From Harmothoe impar (lineage: Eukaryota; Annelida; Polychaeta; Phyllodocida; Polynoidae), in assembly GCA_947462335.1 (NCBI GenBank), contig OX381717.1, positions 46,667,523 through 46,731,522 on the forward strand: a stretch of DNA of 64,000 nt, written 5' to 3'. Of the stretch, positions 9,884 to 21,290 are shown piece by piece. Positions within the stretch are counted from its first letter, which is position 1; each line of letters starts with the position of its first letter. The position numbers and the translations under genes are program-made. The notes under the pieces are model-generated. The model did not search any database and was not told the origin of the DNA. It saw only the letters and a list, made by a program, of their open reading frames with translations.

Positions 9884-10870
9884 TAAGGCCAGAGGTAACG
9901 GAGCCTCTGGAAACACTAGAACAGTGATCAGTTATGTCTGGCTGCTGGCAAGAGAATTAAACTGCTAAAGTAGGTTGATTGAAGACTTTTATCTGGCTGT
10001 CCTAGGATAGAGATACCTTGCCCATAATTATGAGATATGGTAGGAATGCTACTCGGGATATTTCCAATATGCAGAACACTTCTTTTCTCATTGTTGATTA
10101 CTATGACTTTCAATGTTTTGGAAAGTAAAACTTGTTTCCATCTTGTCCAAGTACATTGAGACCATAGAGGGAGAGACCTGAATTCATTTAGCAGTAAATA
10201 TAGTACAGGGGAATAGACAAGGAAGGTAAAATACAATAGGTAAAATACAATTCACACAAATCATGCAAAGGTGCAAGGGTTATTTGATAATGTACAAAAC
10301 ACTGGTTCTGTAAACAGATGTACATGTATGTGAAAATCCCAACGTTATGATACACTGTCCAAGAACACAAAAAGTAGGAAACAAGAAACAGGGGAATTGG
10401 GGAAAAGAAAAAAGGAAAACTAAAAAAAGAAGAAATCCTCAGGGAGGGGCTGATGGGATGATAGGAGGGATGAAGCAGCCACCCAGGTGGTCAGACAGTG
10501 AGGCTGCAGGCCGAGTGGCAGGTGGGGAGGGGCCTCCACACCTGGCACACCTTATCTACCTGGGCAATCTCACCACTCAATGAGGATCAGGGGAATGGCA
10601 ATCTATTGGAAAAAGATACAGGAATTACATCAGGGAAAGGGGCCAAGGGATGGTGGAGGGGTAGTCTCCGGAGCAAACACTGCCCAATCCATCCACGTCG
10701 CTACAGCAAAAAGGATTATGTGAATTACATCAGGAAAGGGGTCATGGGGTGGTGCAGGGGGAAGGAGCAAGTCAGGTGAGAGAAAGACATGCCAACAGGC
10801 AGGCACAGATCTAGAGGCAAGCAGATAGAGTGATTAGTAGGTACATTTAGACCTCAATAATCCAGCACAT
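9884..10870. other. Non-coding stretch between MITEs
   Basis: Holds a purine-rich stretch (10360-10450) and a short duplicated GGGAAAGGGG/TACATCAGG segment at about 10620-10760. No supported gene. Confidence 0.5.
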
Positions 10871-11151
10871 TAAGGCCACCTTTTTTTGATAAGTTTGATT
10901 ACGGGCTTTTGGCTCCAACATTTTGAAAGGGCAGAGGGAAAAAAAAGAAAAAAAAGCAGCCCTACCGGGGGAGCCGGATCAAAAAAATATCCTGAAGGGC
11001 AGAGCAAAAAAATATATATTAAGAAAACTCTCAAATAAATCTCGAAGAGGAAAGGTAAGAAATAAAAATAAAACTTTTTTTTTTTTTTGCAAAATACCAA
11101 AAATCCCCGAGGCGGATCCGTAATCCAAGTTATCAAAATAAAACGGCCTTA
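10871..11151. mobile_element. MITE with TAAGGCC termini
   Basis: Left TAAGGCCACC-TTTTTTTGATAA-TTTGATTACGG is matched in inverse at 11114-11151 (CCGTAATCCAAGTTATCAAAA ... GGCCTTA), giving roughly 40-bp imperfect ends around A-rich sequence. Target duplication not clear. Confidence 0.6.
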
Positions 11152-11623
11152 GGATTCAGCTGCTTTTAGCAGGGTCTGTTATATACATAAACATTTAAAT
11201 ATCCTTCAATATAAATCTGGTGAATCAGATACCAAATTTGCAATCGCTTCTCAAAATTTTAAAGATTTCCTATTTCTACCTAAACTAGGTCACTAGTTAG
11301 TCAAATCATCTATGTGCAATATATTCTGCTTTTTCTCTGTGTAAAGGGTTAAATGGCCAAGCAGGATGGGACAGTAAGGGTGGGATGCCAGTAGTGTGTT
11401 TGTAAAGGTAATGATAAAGTAAATGTTCTGATTATTTTATCTGAGGGGTCTCACAAAGGTGATTTACCTTCACCCATACCCAGGAAACTGAGGGTGACCC
11501 TCTGGTCTGTGTGCTGGCACACCACCTTACCCAAGGTCCCCCAAACATGCACACCAGTATTTAGTAGGTTGTGTATTGCCATGGTGGATAAATAGAGGTT
11601 CCTTTATATGGCCACCCAATACA

Positions 11624-11715
11624 GATCCGATAGTATAGTGGTCACCACTGGTGCTTTGTATATGAAAGGTCCAGGGTTCAAGGCTCCGCCATGTCAACCT
11701 ACCCACCATTTTTTC
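11624..11715 (+). repeat. tRNA-derived SINE, copy 1
   Basis: Box A-like TAGTATAGTGGTCA and box B-like GGGTTCAAGGCTC are spaced as in a tRNA. The sequence then continues CCATGTCAACC...CCCACCATTTT, a body shared with the two copies downstream. The anticodon arm is degenerate, so it is not a functional tRNA gene. Confidence 0.65.
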
Positions 11716-12026
11716 TTATTTTTACTAATGTAACTTTACAATAACAAAATACATCTCATTGGTTTATTGTTCTTAAAACAAGGGACAACTGGGAGAACTC
11801 ACATCATAGCTGCATAAGGGCTTTCCTTATGCTACTGCAAGCCCCTGTTGCAACTCTTCCACAGTGCCACATAGTTCCAGCCATCAAGCCTGGATTTGGT
11901 CAACATGGCAGGGAGTTGGATAGGGCTGGCACAAGATTCAGGCTTGTGTGAGGGCAATGCTAGGAACAAAAGGTTAAAACATTCCAATGTACAATACATA
12001 TAGGTGCCTTAGATATCCCAACCTTG

Positions 12027-12120
12027 TACCCACGTGGTAGTATAGTGGTCATCACAGTCACTTTATATCCCAAAGGTCCAGGGTTTGTGACTCAGCCATG
12101 TCAACCTTCCCACCATTTTA
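12027..12120 (+). repeat. tRNA-derived SINE, copy 2
   Basis: Same A box (TAGTATAGTGGTCA), a weaker B box (GGGTTTGTGAC) and the same CCATGTCAACCTTCCCACC tail. It lies tail to tail with copy 3. Confidence 0.65.
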
Positions 12121-12144
12121 TCTTCAATTTTCTATTTTTATGAA

Positions 12145-12240
12145 GAAAAAATGGTGGGTAGGGTGACATGACAGAGTCACGAACCCTGGACCTTTGGGGT
12201 ACAAGGCAACGGTGCTGACCACTATACTACAGTGTCTGTG
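12145..12240 (-). repeat. tRNA-derived SINE, copy 3 (inverted)
   Basis: The reverse complement reads GTAGTATAGTGGTCAGCAC then GGGTTCGTGAC, the best-preserved box B of the three. With copy 2 it forms an inverted pair around a 25-bp AT-rich centre. Confidence 0.65.
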
Positions 12241-13449
12241 TGAGGTGTTGACATATAAGTAACTGATATATGCTGCACATTGGACAACCCCATACCTTGT
12301 GCAAGCCCTCACCCACCTCTCACCCAAATTTCCCCACCACCAGCTAGCCACTGGGTGGGATTGGTTGGGCATGTGGAAGGGCCAGGGCACCTCACCCAAA
12401 GCTCACACTACCTCACCCCTTGAGCTAGGCACAAAAGTAGTTCGCCCTAGCTGGCACTAGCATGCTCTAGCCTCACCCCAGTTTCCTGGGTACTCACACG
12501 TGCCCACCCATGCAGGCCTTCTCGACATACCATTCTGGAAATTCCTTATTCTCAGGTGGCCTGGATATAGGCCTAAGTGACCTAGATAATAGACAGTTGT
12601 TTCCATTCCCTATAACATTATAAGAAAGAGGTGCCTAACAGCCTGCGCCGTCTGTCAATATGTCCTATTTAAGCTAACAGTTGCGACTCCCATATGTATC
12701 TTCGCTAAATCATCCTGTCTCTGCCACTGTACATATATTTTGTTGTTATTTCTGCTATTTTATTGTAGTCCACAACAGAATTATAACCCTAATGATACCA
12801 GGCTAGTCTACCTCCATTAACAAAGTGATCAGGGCAGAGGTAAAGCTGGATGAGTGAATAATGATGACTCAATATGAATAATTATATTCACACACAGTTA
12901 AATTTAGTAGTAAGCCTTGATCATGTTGAATCTCATGAGTACTATTAGGAACACAATGCATTCTCAGTTAGTTTAGGGCTGGTTTCTAAATAGAACCAAG
13001 AAAACTTAAAATTAGCATCAAATATAGAGGAAAAGGCGAAAGTTATTTCAATCACTGAAATTGATTTTCAAAGTCATCAAAGCAGCAAACATCAAAACAT
13101 TAGGTAGTTTAGGATGAAAGCCTGTTCTTTTGGTTCGAGATATGAGGTCTTATGATAACAGGCAATTTTACAGTTCACTCTGGATGAAATTGAAAGTGAT
13201 TTAATGCTGTAAAGATTTTGTACTCAAATATTGAACCATAAATGCCTTTAATTATGGCTCATGATGGAGAAGTCCTATGAGGGAAGAAAGGGTTTCAATA
13301 TTTAGCTGCAACATAAGCTATTCTTTAGGATTGAATAAACTAAGACTATGTACACAATTCCTTGTTATGCCTCAGTTCATTCAACAGCCATAAATATTTC
13401 GCCCCTTTTCTTTTCCATTTGATTAATGTGTTCAATGCTATGATTGCAT
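12241..13449. other. Non-coding, no feature recognised
   Basis: AT-rich spacer between the SINE cluster and duplication copy 2. At 12477-12500 CCCCAGTTTCCTGGGTA mirrors TACCCAGGAAACTGAGGG at 11478, a possible inverted pair bracketing the SINE cluster. Confidence 0.4.
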
Positions 13450-14456
13450 TTCTTCCACTGAGTTGCATGCTGACACACGGCTGCCAATGAATTTCCTCTT
13501 TCTTTATATCAATAAAGAAACCAGAATAATAATCATAAACACTGACAGATGGGAACAATTTCCCCCAAGAAGGGTCAGACTGAGCGGTGCAGTGGCTAAT
13601 GAGACATTTGCATACTATGTGCATACTGATGTGGGTTGTGTAGTGGGGATCGTATGCAGTATCTTTCTTGCTGGGGTAATTAGGTGCTTACAGAGGTGTG
13701 ACACATGTTTAGGGTATGATGCCTGAGGCTGGGGGTAATAGGCATGTTAATTGTATTTCCATCTATAAAATAGAAAGAAATTGGAAGATGACAGTGAAAT
13801 TAACGAGACGAGCGTCATCAAATCTCTTAGCAACTCTTTGGGAAATGTTATCCCATACCAGATGTGGATTGATTTACACAAGAAACACTCCAAATATTTT
13901 TCAGCATGAACAGAGGAGTACTTCTGTAGCAGCCATCACCTTCACAATTATCTGGTAATGAATCTAGAGCTTACTATGAGGCATACCATAATTAACCTGA
14001 TTAAATGGTCATTGTTTTGGTATGTGGAGTAAGGCTCCGTACATGTTTCAATCAACAACAGGACATGATTTAGGAAAAGGAGGAGCTTTAGGGTACGGTT
14101 TCCTGGAGTGTCCTGTGTAATTATGTAGCAAAGTACTTGTATTGGAAGCCTTTATGAACCATAGACAAACCTGAACCCAACACTGATGTACATCAGGGGT
14201 AGGGTCATACTTGGTACATAGCTCTACATCAGAAAACATAATGAAATACAGAATTTTATTGACAAGCATTAACCCATTGACCTGCTTAGTAGGCCTACTG
14301 CATGAAGTGTGATGCACTGATAAAGATCCACAAATTGACTCACTTCCTCTGGAGTGGAACAGCATCAGAAATTGTTTCATTGATAAATATAATTATCATG
14401 TTGTGGAATCAAATACTGACAGCCTTATAATTTCATACTAAAAATATAAAAACCCA

Positions 14457-14603
14457 CCCAGTGAACAAAAAAACGTTATTTTACGTCAAAATAACGTTAT
14501 AAAATTTCATATAACGTCATGTCATAGTAAGGAGCCTTAGAGAAACGTTATTTAACGTTATATAACGTTATAAAATGTTGTATAACGTTTTTTGTTTACT
14601 GGG
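14457..14603 (-). mobile_element. MITE (AACGTTAT family), intact
   Basis: 147 bp from CCCAGTGAAC to ACTGGG with many AACGTTAT-type palindromic units. It lies at the same site as the split MITE in copy 1, but its core reads CATAGTAAGGAGCCTTAGAG, that is, the opposite orientation. Confidence 0.75.
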
Positions 14604-15299
14604 CAGACTGCCCTGCAGCGACACTACTCTACAGTGGCAGGAGGAAGCCTTCTACGTAGGAACCTCTGACAGTAACTCCTGCTGCCTGCCTGTTGAACAA
14701 TCTCCAGACAGGAAAATGGTGATAAGATCATACTTCAGCATAGGGAGCAACAACCTCTCACCCTATGCAACCCCTTACTTCTAACATGATAAGACACCTT
14801 CGAGTTGAAGCCTCTGTTATATATAGCACCACTATATGATTATGATGTGTGAGGCTAGAGTACATATGTGCTTGTAAAAATACAAAATGCGCACCTTCAT
14901 CCACTTTAGCCTCTCATGGAGCAAGCAAATTAGATTACCTGGCTACAAGAGATCTCTACTGATAAAGGAAAGAGTAGATGGCAGGTGGGCTGCAGTAAGT
15001 ATAGAGAGGGGTCTATAGCAATATATAGGGAGGTATAGGGCTGAAGGTAAGATAAATTTTAGGGTATTGCTAGTGCTTAAGAAAATTGCACAATTGTCGA
15101 TAATAGCTAAATTCCTCTGGGGTCGAAAGTGACAGCCTAAAATCGAGTTGTTTTTGTGGCCTATGGCCTAGAAAATTGCGAAAATGAACAGGCTGCACAA
15201 TTTATGCAATGCACAAATTCCAGAGTTACCCATTGCTTGTAGGGTCTTTTTATCCCTCACCAACTGTTCCAGTTCCAGGATGTCCCACATATTGAACTC

Positions 15300-15468
15300 C
15301 TATGATTCCTTGTTTGTGGAGTCTATGGACTGTAGCATAGCAATTACTTGGGACTTCCCCTCCACAAACCACTGACTTTGATGTCTAAAAGGCTGTGTCT
15401 TAGTGTCTTGTAGGATTAGGACATTGACAATATTTGGGAAGCGGGCCATTTGGAAGACTACAAAGTGA
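15300..15468 (-). CDS. Possible terminal coding exon of a host gene, copy 2
   Basis: Counterpart of 7042-7210, with acceptor-like CTGGCACAG before it and a donor-like GTGAGG at 15260-15255 if the block continued as an exon past the stop. The frame reads VVFQMARFPNIV, QDTKTQPFRHQSQWF and IDSTNKES before TAG at 15302-15300. Conservation is confined to 15261-15468. Function unknown. The palindrome inserted upstream at 17529 in the minus sense could lie in an intron or 5' region of this copy if the gene is real. Confidence 0.42.
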
Positions 15469-15944
15469 CTGTGCCAGATTGGTGGCTCAGCATGTGCTTG
15501 CATGGGAGTTAAAGGAAGGAGAGATTGAAGGGGGATGGACTGGACCAATTCAGTTCAGAGGATGCAGGCAAAAGAGAAATAGGACAGACAGCAGACCTAA
15601 TAGCTGTAAGAGTCATGATATTGATTTGACTATTATTCATTATGTGTACTTCATGTTCCATTCCCTGTCTCTTTGTCTCTGTCATAGCAAGAATGCAATG
15701 TCCAGGCTGGAGTATAAAAGGAACGTTTGGAAAACCATCTCAATGGTAAAAGCAAAGTTTTATAAGCTTTAGGTTAGACTTGCACTCACCTTGTTATAGA
15801 ACCTTGTAATTGTAAGTGATTTATGCTTGGAGAGTGATTGGTGTTCAACAACTAACTTTGCAGATTATCCACCCTGGTCTATAAAACCGTTTTACTTCAA
15901 GGTGTACTACATTTCTCTTGGTTAATCATTCCTACTCCTACTTA

Positions 15945-16177
15945 GGGAGTGGTCATATTCTAACAACAGGGGGGAGGGCGCGGTCAGTGGATTTTTGCAC
16001 AAGCCATTCACACTTTTTTTGGTTCACCCCCTTCACCGCGGGAAGGGTAGAACATTTCTTGGTCCCCCCAGCCTGGTTAGAATTTGGTACTTTGGTCCCC
16101 CCCTTTCAAGGGGTCCAAATTTCTTTGGTCCTCCAAAAATCCACCACCCCCCATGTTTAAGAAAAATGACCACTTTC
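15945..16177. mobile_element. MITE (GGGAGTGGTCA family)
   Basis: Ends GGGAGTGGTCAT... and ...AATGACCACTTTC. TTA precedes and TAA follows, an imperfect TWA duplication. Internal TTTGGTCCCCCC motifs match 9563-9883. Confidence 0.65.
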
Positions 16178-17523
16178 TAATTCTAATATTTCACAAGATG
16201 ACATTAAAAGTTCTTTTATCATGACTAAATCAACAGTCAGGACACCCACCGATGGGAAAGGAATAGTCAATTTTATATTTTGCGGCAAATGATACAGTCA
16301 TTGATCACAGGGTTATAACTTAGCTAACCACATCATAATAGTTAGAGGTCCACCAACAACCCCCCCCCTCCCTGCGTCTCCCCAGACATATTCTATACCC
16401 ATAGGCAATCAACTCTTTTCAGTCTTCATTGCCAAGAACTGCACTTGGCTTGACTCCTGCAGCTAGCCAAAATCCAACACTTCTCTGGTTTCCTATTTGC
16501 AAAGTTGTGTGAAGAAAATCTTTGAAGAAGATTGACCAAATTGGCGAAATAATTTCCTGCAGTAAGAAGATCATAGCAGCCATGTTTTTTTTGCCACTAG
16601 ATGTTGGCACTACTGTCAGATGCATCTGATTGGAGAAGCAGTATCAGCTGACCAGGATTACTGTAGTCGTATGTTGCTATTTCTATTTTGACAGCCATAT
16701 AGAAGTTGTTACGAGACATACAGAGGACTAGAGGCAGAGCTCTATAGACCAATGCATCAAGAAAGGGTGACTTTTCAGAAAAGTTGTTGATAAAGTTTTT
16801 GAATATTTCTGATGTGTGACCGACAAATACATGAATCTAGCTTCAGAATCCTGCATTCAAATATATACTATTTGAAAGATAATTGTCCTGCGAATCTCTT
16901 GGTATGAGACGTTTGCAGATATAGCTATTACAAACAATGTTATGCGCATTCTACTGAAAGCAACGTAAACACAACTTTATTTTCAAAAGGTCACCCTTTC
17001 TTGACGTATTGATCTATAGGAATGAGGGAGAAAGGTGAGAGTGAAGGAACCAGATGTGTAAGGAGTCAGCATTGCTTGTCAGAAAGGGGAGAAAGAGAGA
17101 GAAATGAGAGGATTCAACTTGAGTGCCCTCTTCCTTTGATATTTCCAATAAGACTCCCAATCAAGCTTCATATCTTTAGAAGCCAAGAAACTGTGTGTGT
17201 GTGTGTGGACATAATCTTCTATCAAAATCAGAGCCTCAATGGTAGCTAGGAATCAGGTTGCAGGGTAGCAGGGTATTATTTCAACTCACAATTAAAAGTT
17301 CTGCTTCAGGGACTGCAGGGTTGATTTGCAGAGTGCCAAATCACAAATAACCTCAGCTGACAATTAATTTTTTCAAAATTCAAATTGAAGAAACAAATAA
17401 GATAATAGGAAATAACCCTCTAAACTCTGTAACGCTATGGTTGGCCATGTATTCTAAACAGGTAAAGGTTTCCTGAAACACTTTCTTTAGGGGGCCTTAT
17501 GCAGCAGCTTGAAGCCATCAAAG

Positions 17524-17529
17524 GGTCTC
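17524..17529 (+). repeat. Target-site duplication, left (GGTCTC)
   Basis: Identical to 26345-26350 and directly outside the palindrome ends. The uninserted paralogue at 8740-8750 reads GGTATC at the corresponding place. Confidence 0.8.
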
Positions 17530-17588
17530 AGTAGTATAGTATGTATCGGAACGGGACTATAGTTAAGTACTGTTTATTACTCAATCGA

Positions 17589-17752
17589 CCTGCAGCCAAT
17601 CAGAGGCCTCCATTTGGTCACGTGACCGGAAGTGACCTACTTAGGGGATTAGTGGTGCATTCTGGGTAACCCTGCAGCCAATCAGAGGCCTCCATTTGGT
17701 CACGTGACCGGAAGTGACCTACTTAGGGGATTAGTGGTGCATTCTGGGTAAC
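17589..17752 (+). repeat. Two 82-bp tandem units with CCAAT and E-box motifs (left arm)
   Basis: Each unit carries AGCCAATCAG (NF-Y type), GGTCACGTGACC (E-box palindrome) and CCGGAAGTGACC (ETS-like), and the two units look identical. Confidence 0.8.
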
Positions 17753-17759
17753 CTACTGA

Positions 17760-17990
17760 CCTACTTAGAAGCTCTCAGCCAATCAGAGGCCGGCATTCTG
17801 GTAACCATGGTAACGTGACTTACTTACGTCACGTGACCTACTTAGGCTCAGCCAATCAGAAGCCGGCATTCTGGTAACTAGGGTAACGTGACCTACTTAG
17901 GGTTTGTTTGTTAACAACACCACGTGGCTCTCTTGTTTGTAAACAACACCACGTGACACGTGACTGTTTGTAAACAAACAATTCGACTTA
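17760..17990 (+). promoter_or_regulatory. Dense promoter-like motif cluster, left arm
   Basis: Two further AGCCAATCAG boxes (about 17777 and 17850), repeated GTAACGTGACNTACTTA motifs, several CACGTG E-boxes and GTTTGTAAACAAAC forkhead-like palindromes. Together with the 82-bp units this reads as an enhancer/promoter array at the element terminus. Confidence 0.55.
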
Positions 17991-17998
17991 GTCTGACA

Positions 17999-18370
17999 TT
18001 TTCAGCTGTCGCATGCTGACCTGCTGCTATCATAAGAGAAACAAAAGCCCTAATCACGCTTTTCAGCTGGATCCTTCCACCCACCAGACATGGATCCAGA
18101 TGGGAGGGTGGTTTAAAATTAATCCGTGTACCGACTGTCATACAATAGTGTAATTAGTTGAACACGTGTTACCTGTATAAAGGATTAGCAGGTCATGGGC
18201 TTAGAGTGTGTATAGAAAAACAACTACAGGTAGCGTGAACAAAGCGACCCCCTCCCTTTCTGTCACTCTGTCTGTGACTAGAGGGCGCGCGTGTGGTAAG
18301 CGGCTTAAATCTAAAGAAAAAAAATCACCCTCTCCTGTCGTCAGCAGTCAGCTGGCCGGCGGCTGGAAAA
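17999..18370 (+). repeat. Internal inverted module a (left arm)
   Basis: Diverged inverted match to 19305-19545. Shared landmarks in order are TTTTCAGCTG, GTTACCTGTATAA, TTAGAGTGTGTATA, CTACAGG, GTGGTAAGCG and CAGCTGG. So every arm contains its own nested palindrome. Confidence 0.7.
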
Positions 18371-19304
18371 TGCGATTAGAGGGATGATGAGCGCGTTTTT
18401 TTATATTCAATATATTAGAAGTGTGCTTTGTTGCTTATATAGTTCATTATGCGTTTAAAATGTTCGCGAGTATCGTAGAAATGTACAAAAATCCTATTGT
18501 GGCGCCATCTGACGAAAAGAGCGGAGAACTATACTAGGGTATGGCGAGCTAGACTAGAGCATGTAATCACCAGGCGGCAGAGTGGTCAAAAGACAATCTC
18601 GTAGTAGTAGGTCTACTTGGATCTTGAGTAGCCACCCTTGTGGTTGCAATTACCTAGACTAGTTGACCCTGCCAGCCTGGTCAAGTGAAATTAGTAAGGA
18701 GACCGCACATTAACGCGCTCCACAGTCTTTAGACAGTTAAGACTATAGTACCGTAGATTCTACTGTGTACTCACACTAACTATTTACAGTGCTACATATT
18801 CATACCCGTGTTCTAAGTGTTTTTTTAGAAAAAAGCGATCTACTCACCCATTTTTTTTAGACAAACTCCTATTAGCAGGTAACCCCTGTATAAACCATAC
18901 TGCAAAGATCTGCTACTTCGAGCGTCTGCCTCGTGACTGATAGTGTACAACAAGACGAAGTGGGCAGAGGTGAAGTACTGTTCCAAGAAAAATTGAGGCT
19001 CTTTATATAGCTGAGAGAGCGGCTAATCCGGATGTTCTAAGCTTGTTTTCACCTAGAGCCCCACCCTCTTCCAGAGAGGAATCAAATTGCTTTTCACCTG
19101 GACCCTTCCACCCCTCATCCATCAGCATGAAAAGAGGGATAACAAGTGTAACGTGCGCTACATGTATATGGGATTATAGCTGGTGAAGAGATAAAGCCAG
19201 GTCAACTGTGTATACAAAGACTACAGGAGGTGATTAACGACAGGTGTGACGCGCCAGCCCGTGGACGGATTATCTTCTAAGCTGACGCTTATTCAACTAG
19301 CCAG

Positions 19305-19545
19305 CTGCCGTCCGCTCCACTCACCACGGCAAGAGGAGGTGCTTTTGTTTTACACTTAAGTCGCTTACCACATGTACTCGTCTCTACCTCACAGACAGAC
19401 ACCCTCTCGCTTGCTTCACGACCCCTGTAGCTTTTTTTGTATACACACTCTAATCTCATAACCCCCTGATCCGTTATACAGGTAACGGGTATTCTCTTTT
19501 AAATAGCTGCCAGTCAGCCTGCGGCAGCTGAAAACGACGGTAAGT
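19305..19545 (-). repeat. Internal inverted module b (left arm)
   Basis: Reverse-complement counterpart of 17999-18370, carrying GGTAAGCGACTTAAGT-type sequence. It precedes a TATA-like GTATATAAGG at about 19571. Confidence 0.7.
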
Positions 19546-19570
19546 AGCTTAGCTCTAGAAGCAAGAAGGC

Positions 19571-19581
19571 GTATATAAGGA
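19571..19581 (+). promoter_or_regulatory. TATA-like motif upstream of the left-arm ORF
   Basis: GTATATAAGGA on the plus strand about 340 bp before the ORF. A second TATA-like element, TATATAAAG on the minus strand near 18994-19004, points the other way, so divergent transcription is possible. Confidence 0.35.
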
Positions 19582-19916
19582 GGCTGACACGTGTATAGGC
19601 GCCTTATAAGTCGGCAGGGGGTAAATACTAGTGAAAAAGGAAGGCAGGTGTGCAGGTAGCTTTCTAACAGACACGTGTGTGCACTAAGCTGCTTAAGTCT
19701 AAACCCACCTGCAGTAGTCAGGTAGCATGTGAAAACTTACTTAACAGATCTCTTAATTGAGTAGAGACTCTGTACTGAGAGAGTCTTTTCAGCCGTTTAA
19801 GAGGATTATCTAGGACAGGGTACATAAGGAGTGAAACGACGCTCTCACCCATCACACTTTCTCGACCCGCCCTTCATCATCGTAGCATCGTCCACTCTAC
19901 GCTCGCTCAGAATGTT

Positions 19917-20783
19917 ATGATGGTTAGTTCTGCTATTTTCAGCTACTTTTCTTATCGAAGTGTTGACGCTACAGAGCATCGAAACTCTCTCCAAATGAGT
20001 CCAAGAAAGAAAAAGCAACTTCCACTTGAAGCAGGAAGAGAAACAGTGCCCTATGATGCATGTGAGGTAAAGAAACATTGGAAGGACGTCACCAAGGAGC
20101 AATGGATAGAAGCGTGCTTCAACTTCATCGGAACGGAAGTAGTTTCATTTGGACAGAGGGAGAAGATTTTGTTGGAGCTATTTTTCTTAGCTCCGTATAC
20201 TTGGCCTGACTGTGGTGAAATTCCTTCAGGTATTTGTTCAGTCTTCGCCATAGAAGTTATCAGGTCTTTGAAGGAGCTTCGATATATGCAAGGCACTCAC
20301 GAGGAGATTGTTCAGAAAATGACGGAATTCGAAACAGGAGAAGACACAATATGGTGCGAGGAGACGACATATACGGACGATGATCTGGAGTACATCATTT
20401 GTAGCCCGTTGGAACATTATGTTAAAGACTTTGAGGACATGCTAGACAGCACTGAGATGAACCCGAAAGAGAGATCCCTTACTGCACAGAAAGAGGCCAA
20501 AGCTGTGTTGGAAAAGCTCAAGTTTGGTCAAGGATTCACTCTTCAAAGCAGCTGTGTGAGTGTGATAAAAGGCCTTGTGTTGAAACATCCAGACATGAAG
20601 TTTTCGCGTGCTGTCGACACACTTCCTTTGCCTGAACTGATGATGAACATGATCGATCCCATCGTACCAACATGTTTCGACTCTGCCAATTGTCCCATGT
20701 ATAAAATGGTTTCAAGTTTTGCCCGTGGCCGATGGCTAAACGATCCACTGAAGTCAGAAAACCTCCTTGATTTAATCAACTGA
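19917..20783 (+). CDS. Protein of unknown function encoded in the palindrome, left-arm copy
   Basis: 288 residues from the first ATG. The second codon, ATG at 19920, has the better context (A at -3, G at +4). A minimal upstream frame, ATG-TTA-TGA at 19912-19920, overlaps this start and could limit translation. A basic stretch SPRKKKQLPL at about residue 28 could be a nuclear localisation signal. The rest is acidic, predicted mostly helical, with many Cys and Trp and no membrane segment or signal peptide. I recognise no domain. An identical protein is encoded in the other arm, reading toward the centre from the opposite side. AATAAA at 21806-21811 could end the transcript, which would place the CAG tract in its 3' UTR. 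Full-length openness of a gene inside an otherwise repetitive element suggests function. Confidence 0.75.
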   Translation: MMVSSAIFSYFSYRSVDATEHRNSLQMSPRKKKQLPLEAGRETVPYDACEVKKHWKDVTKEQWIEACFNFIGTEVVSFGQREKILLELFFLAPYTWPDCGEIPSGICSVFAIEVIRSLKELRYMQGTHEEIVQKMTEFETGEDTIWCEETTYTDDDLEYIICSPLEHYVKDFEDMLDSTEMNPKERSLTAQKEAKAVLEKLKFGQGFTLQSSCVSVIKGLVLKHPDMKFSRAVDTLPLPELMMNMIDPIVPTCFDSANCPMYKMVSSFARGRWLNDPLKSENLLDLIN

Positions 20784-20842
20784 CTAAATGTATTTTCTCA
20801 TACTAGTATTAGTAGCATTAGTAATAGCAGCTACTCAGTCTC

Positions 20843-21066
20843 GTGCAGCACAAGCAGCAGCATCTGTCAGCAGCATCCGTGACATCGTCAGCAGCAGCAG
20901 CAGCTGCACGAGCAGCACAAGCAGCAGCATCTGTCAACAGCATCCGTGACATCGTCAGCAACTGCAGCAGCTGCACGAGCAGCACAAGCAGCAGCAGCTG
21001 TCAGCAGCTGCAGCAGCTGCACGAGCAGCACAAGCAGCAGCACCTACAGCAGCAGCAACAGCAAAT

Positions 21067-21101
<35 letters not shown>

Positions 21102-21105
21102 GCGG
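20843..21105 (+). repeat. CAG/GCA-rich tandem tract, left arm
   Basis: Units of about 55-65 bp (AGCAGCACAAGCAGCAGCAT ... ATCCGTGACATCGTCAGCA) followed by a pure (CAG)n run of about 11 at 21067-21100. Polyserine/polyglutamine ORFs across it are frame products of the repeat. The right arm has one more CAG unit. Confidence 0.85.
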
Positions 21106-21119
21106 TGTGGACCACTAAA

Positions 21120-21290
21120 TTCGAGATGGCGACATGTCTGTTTCTTAGAATCGACATTCGACATGAGGCCTAGTGACATTTGACATGAAGCTTGAAAAAC
21201 ATAGTGACAGGTGACATGAGCAATTCTTAAAATCGACATGAGATATGAGCATAATTAAGCGACATCGACATGTGCCATGGCTATTTTTTT
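21120..21290 (+). repeat. GACATG-rich degenerate repeat, left arm
   Basis: Recurring CGACAT and GACATGAG motifs at 10-25 bp spacing. Mirrored at about 22587-22757. Confidence 0.5.

Noticed and set aside
20843..21118. Serine/glutamine/alanine-rich ORFs across the CAG tract
   Set aside because: All frames of a CAG repeat are open. The tract lies after the stop of the real ORF and differs in length between arms.
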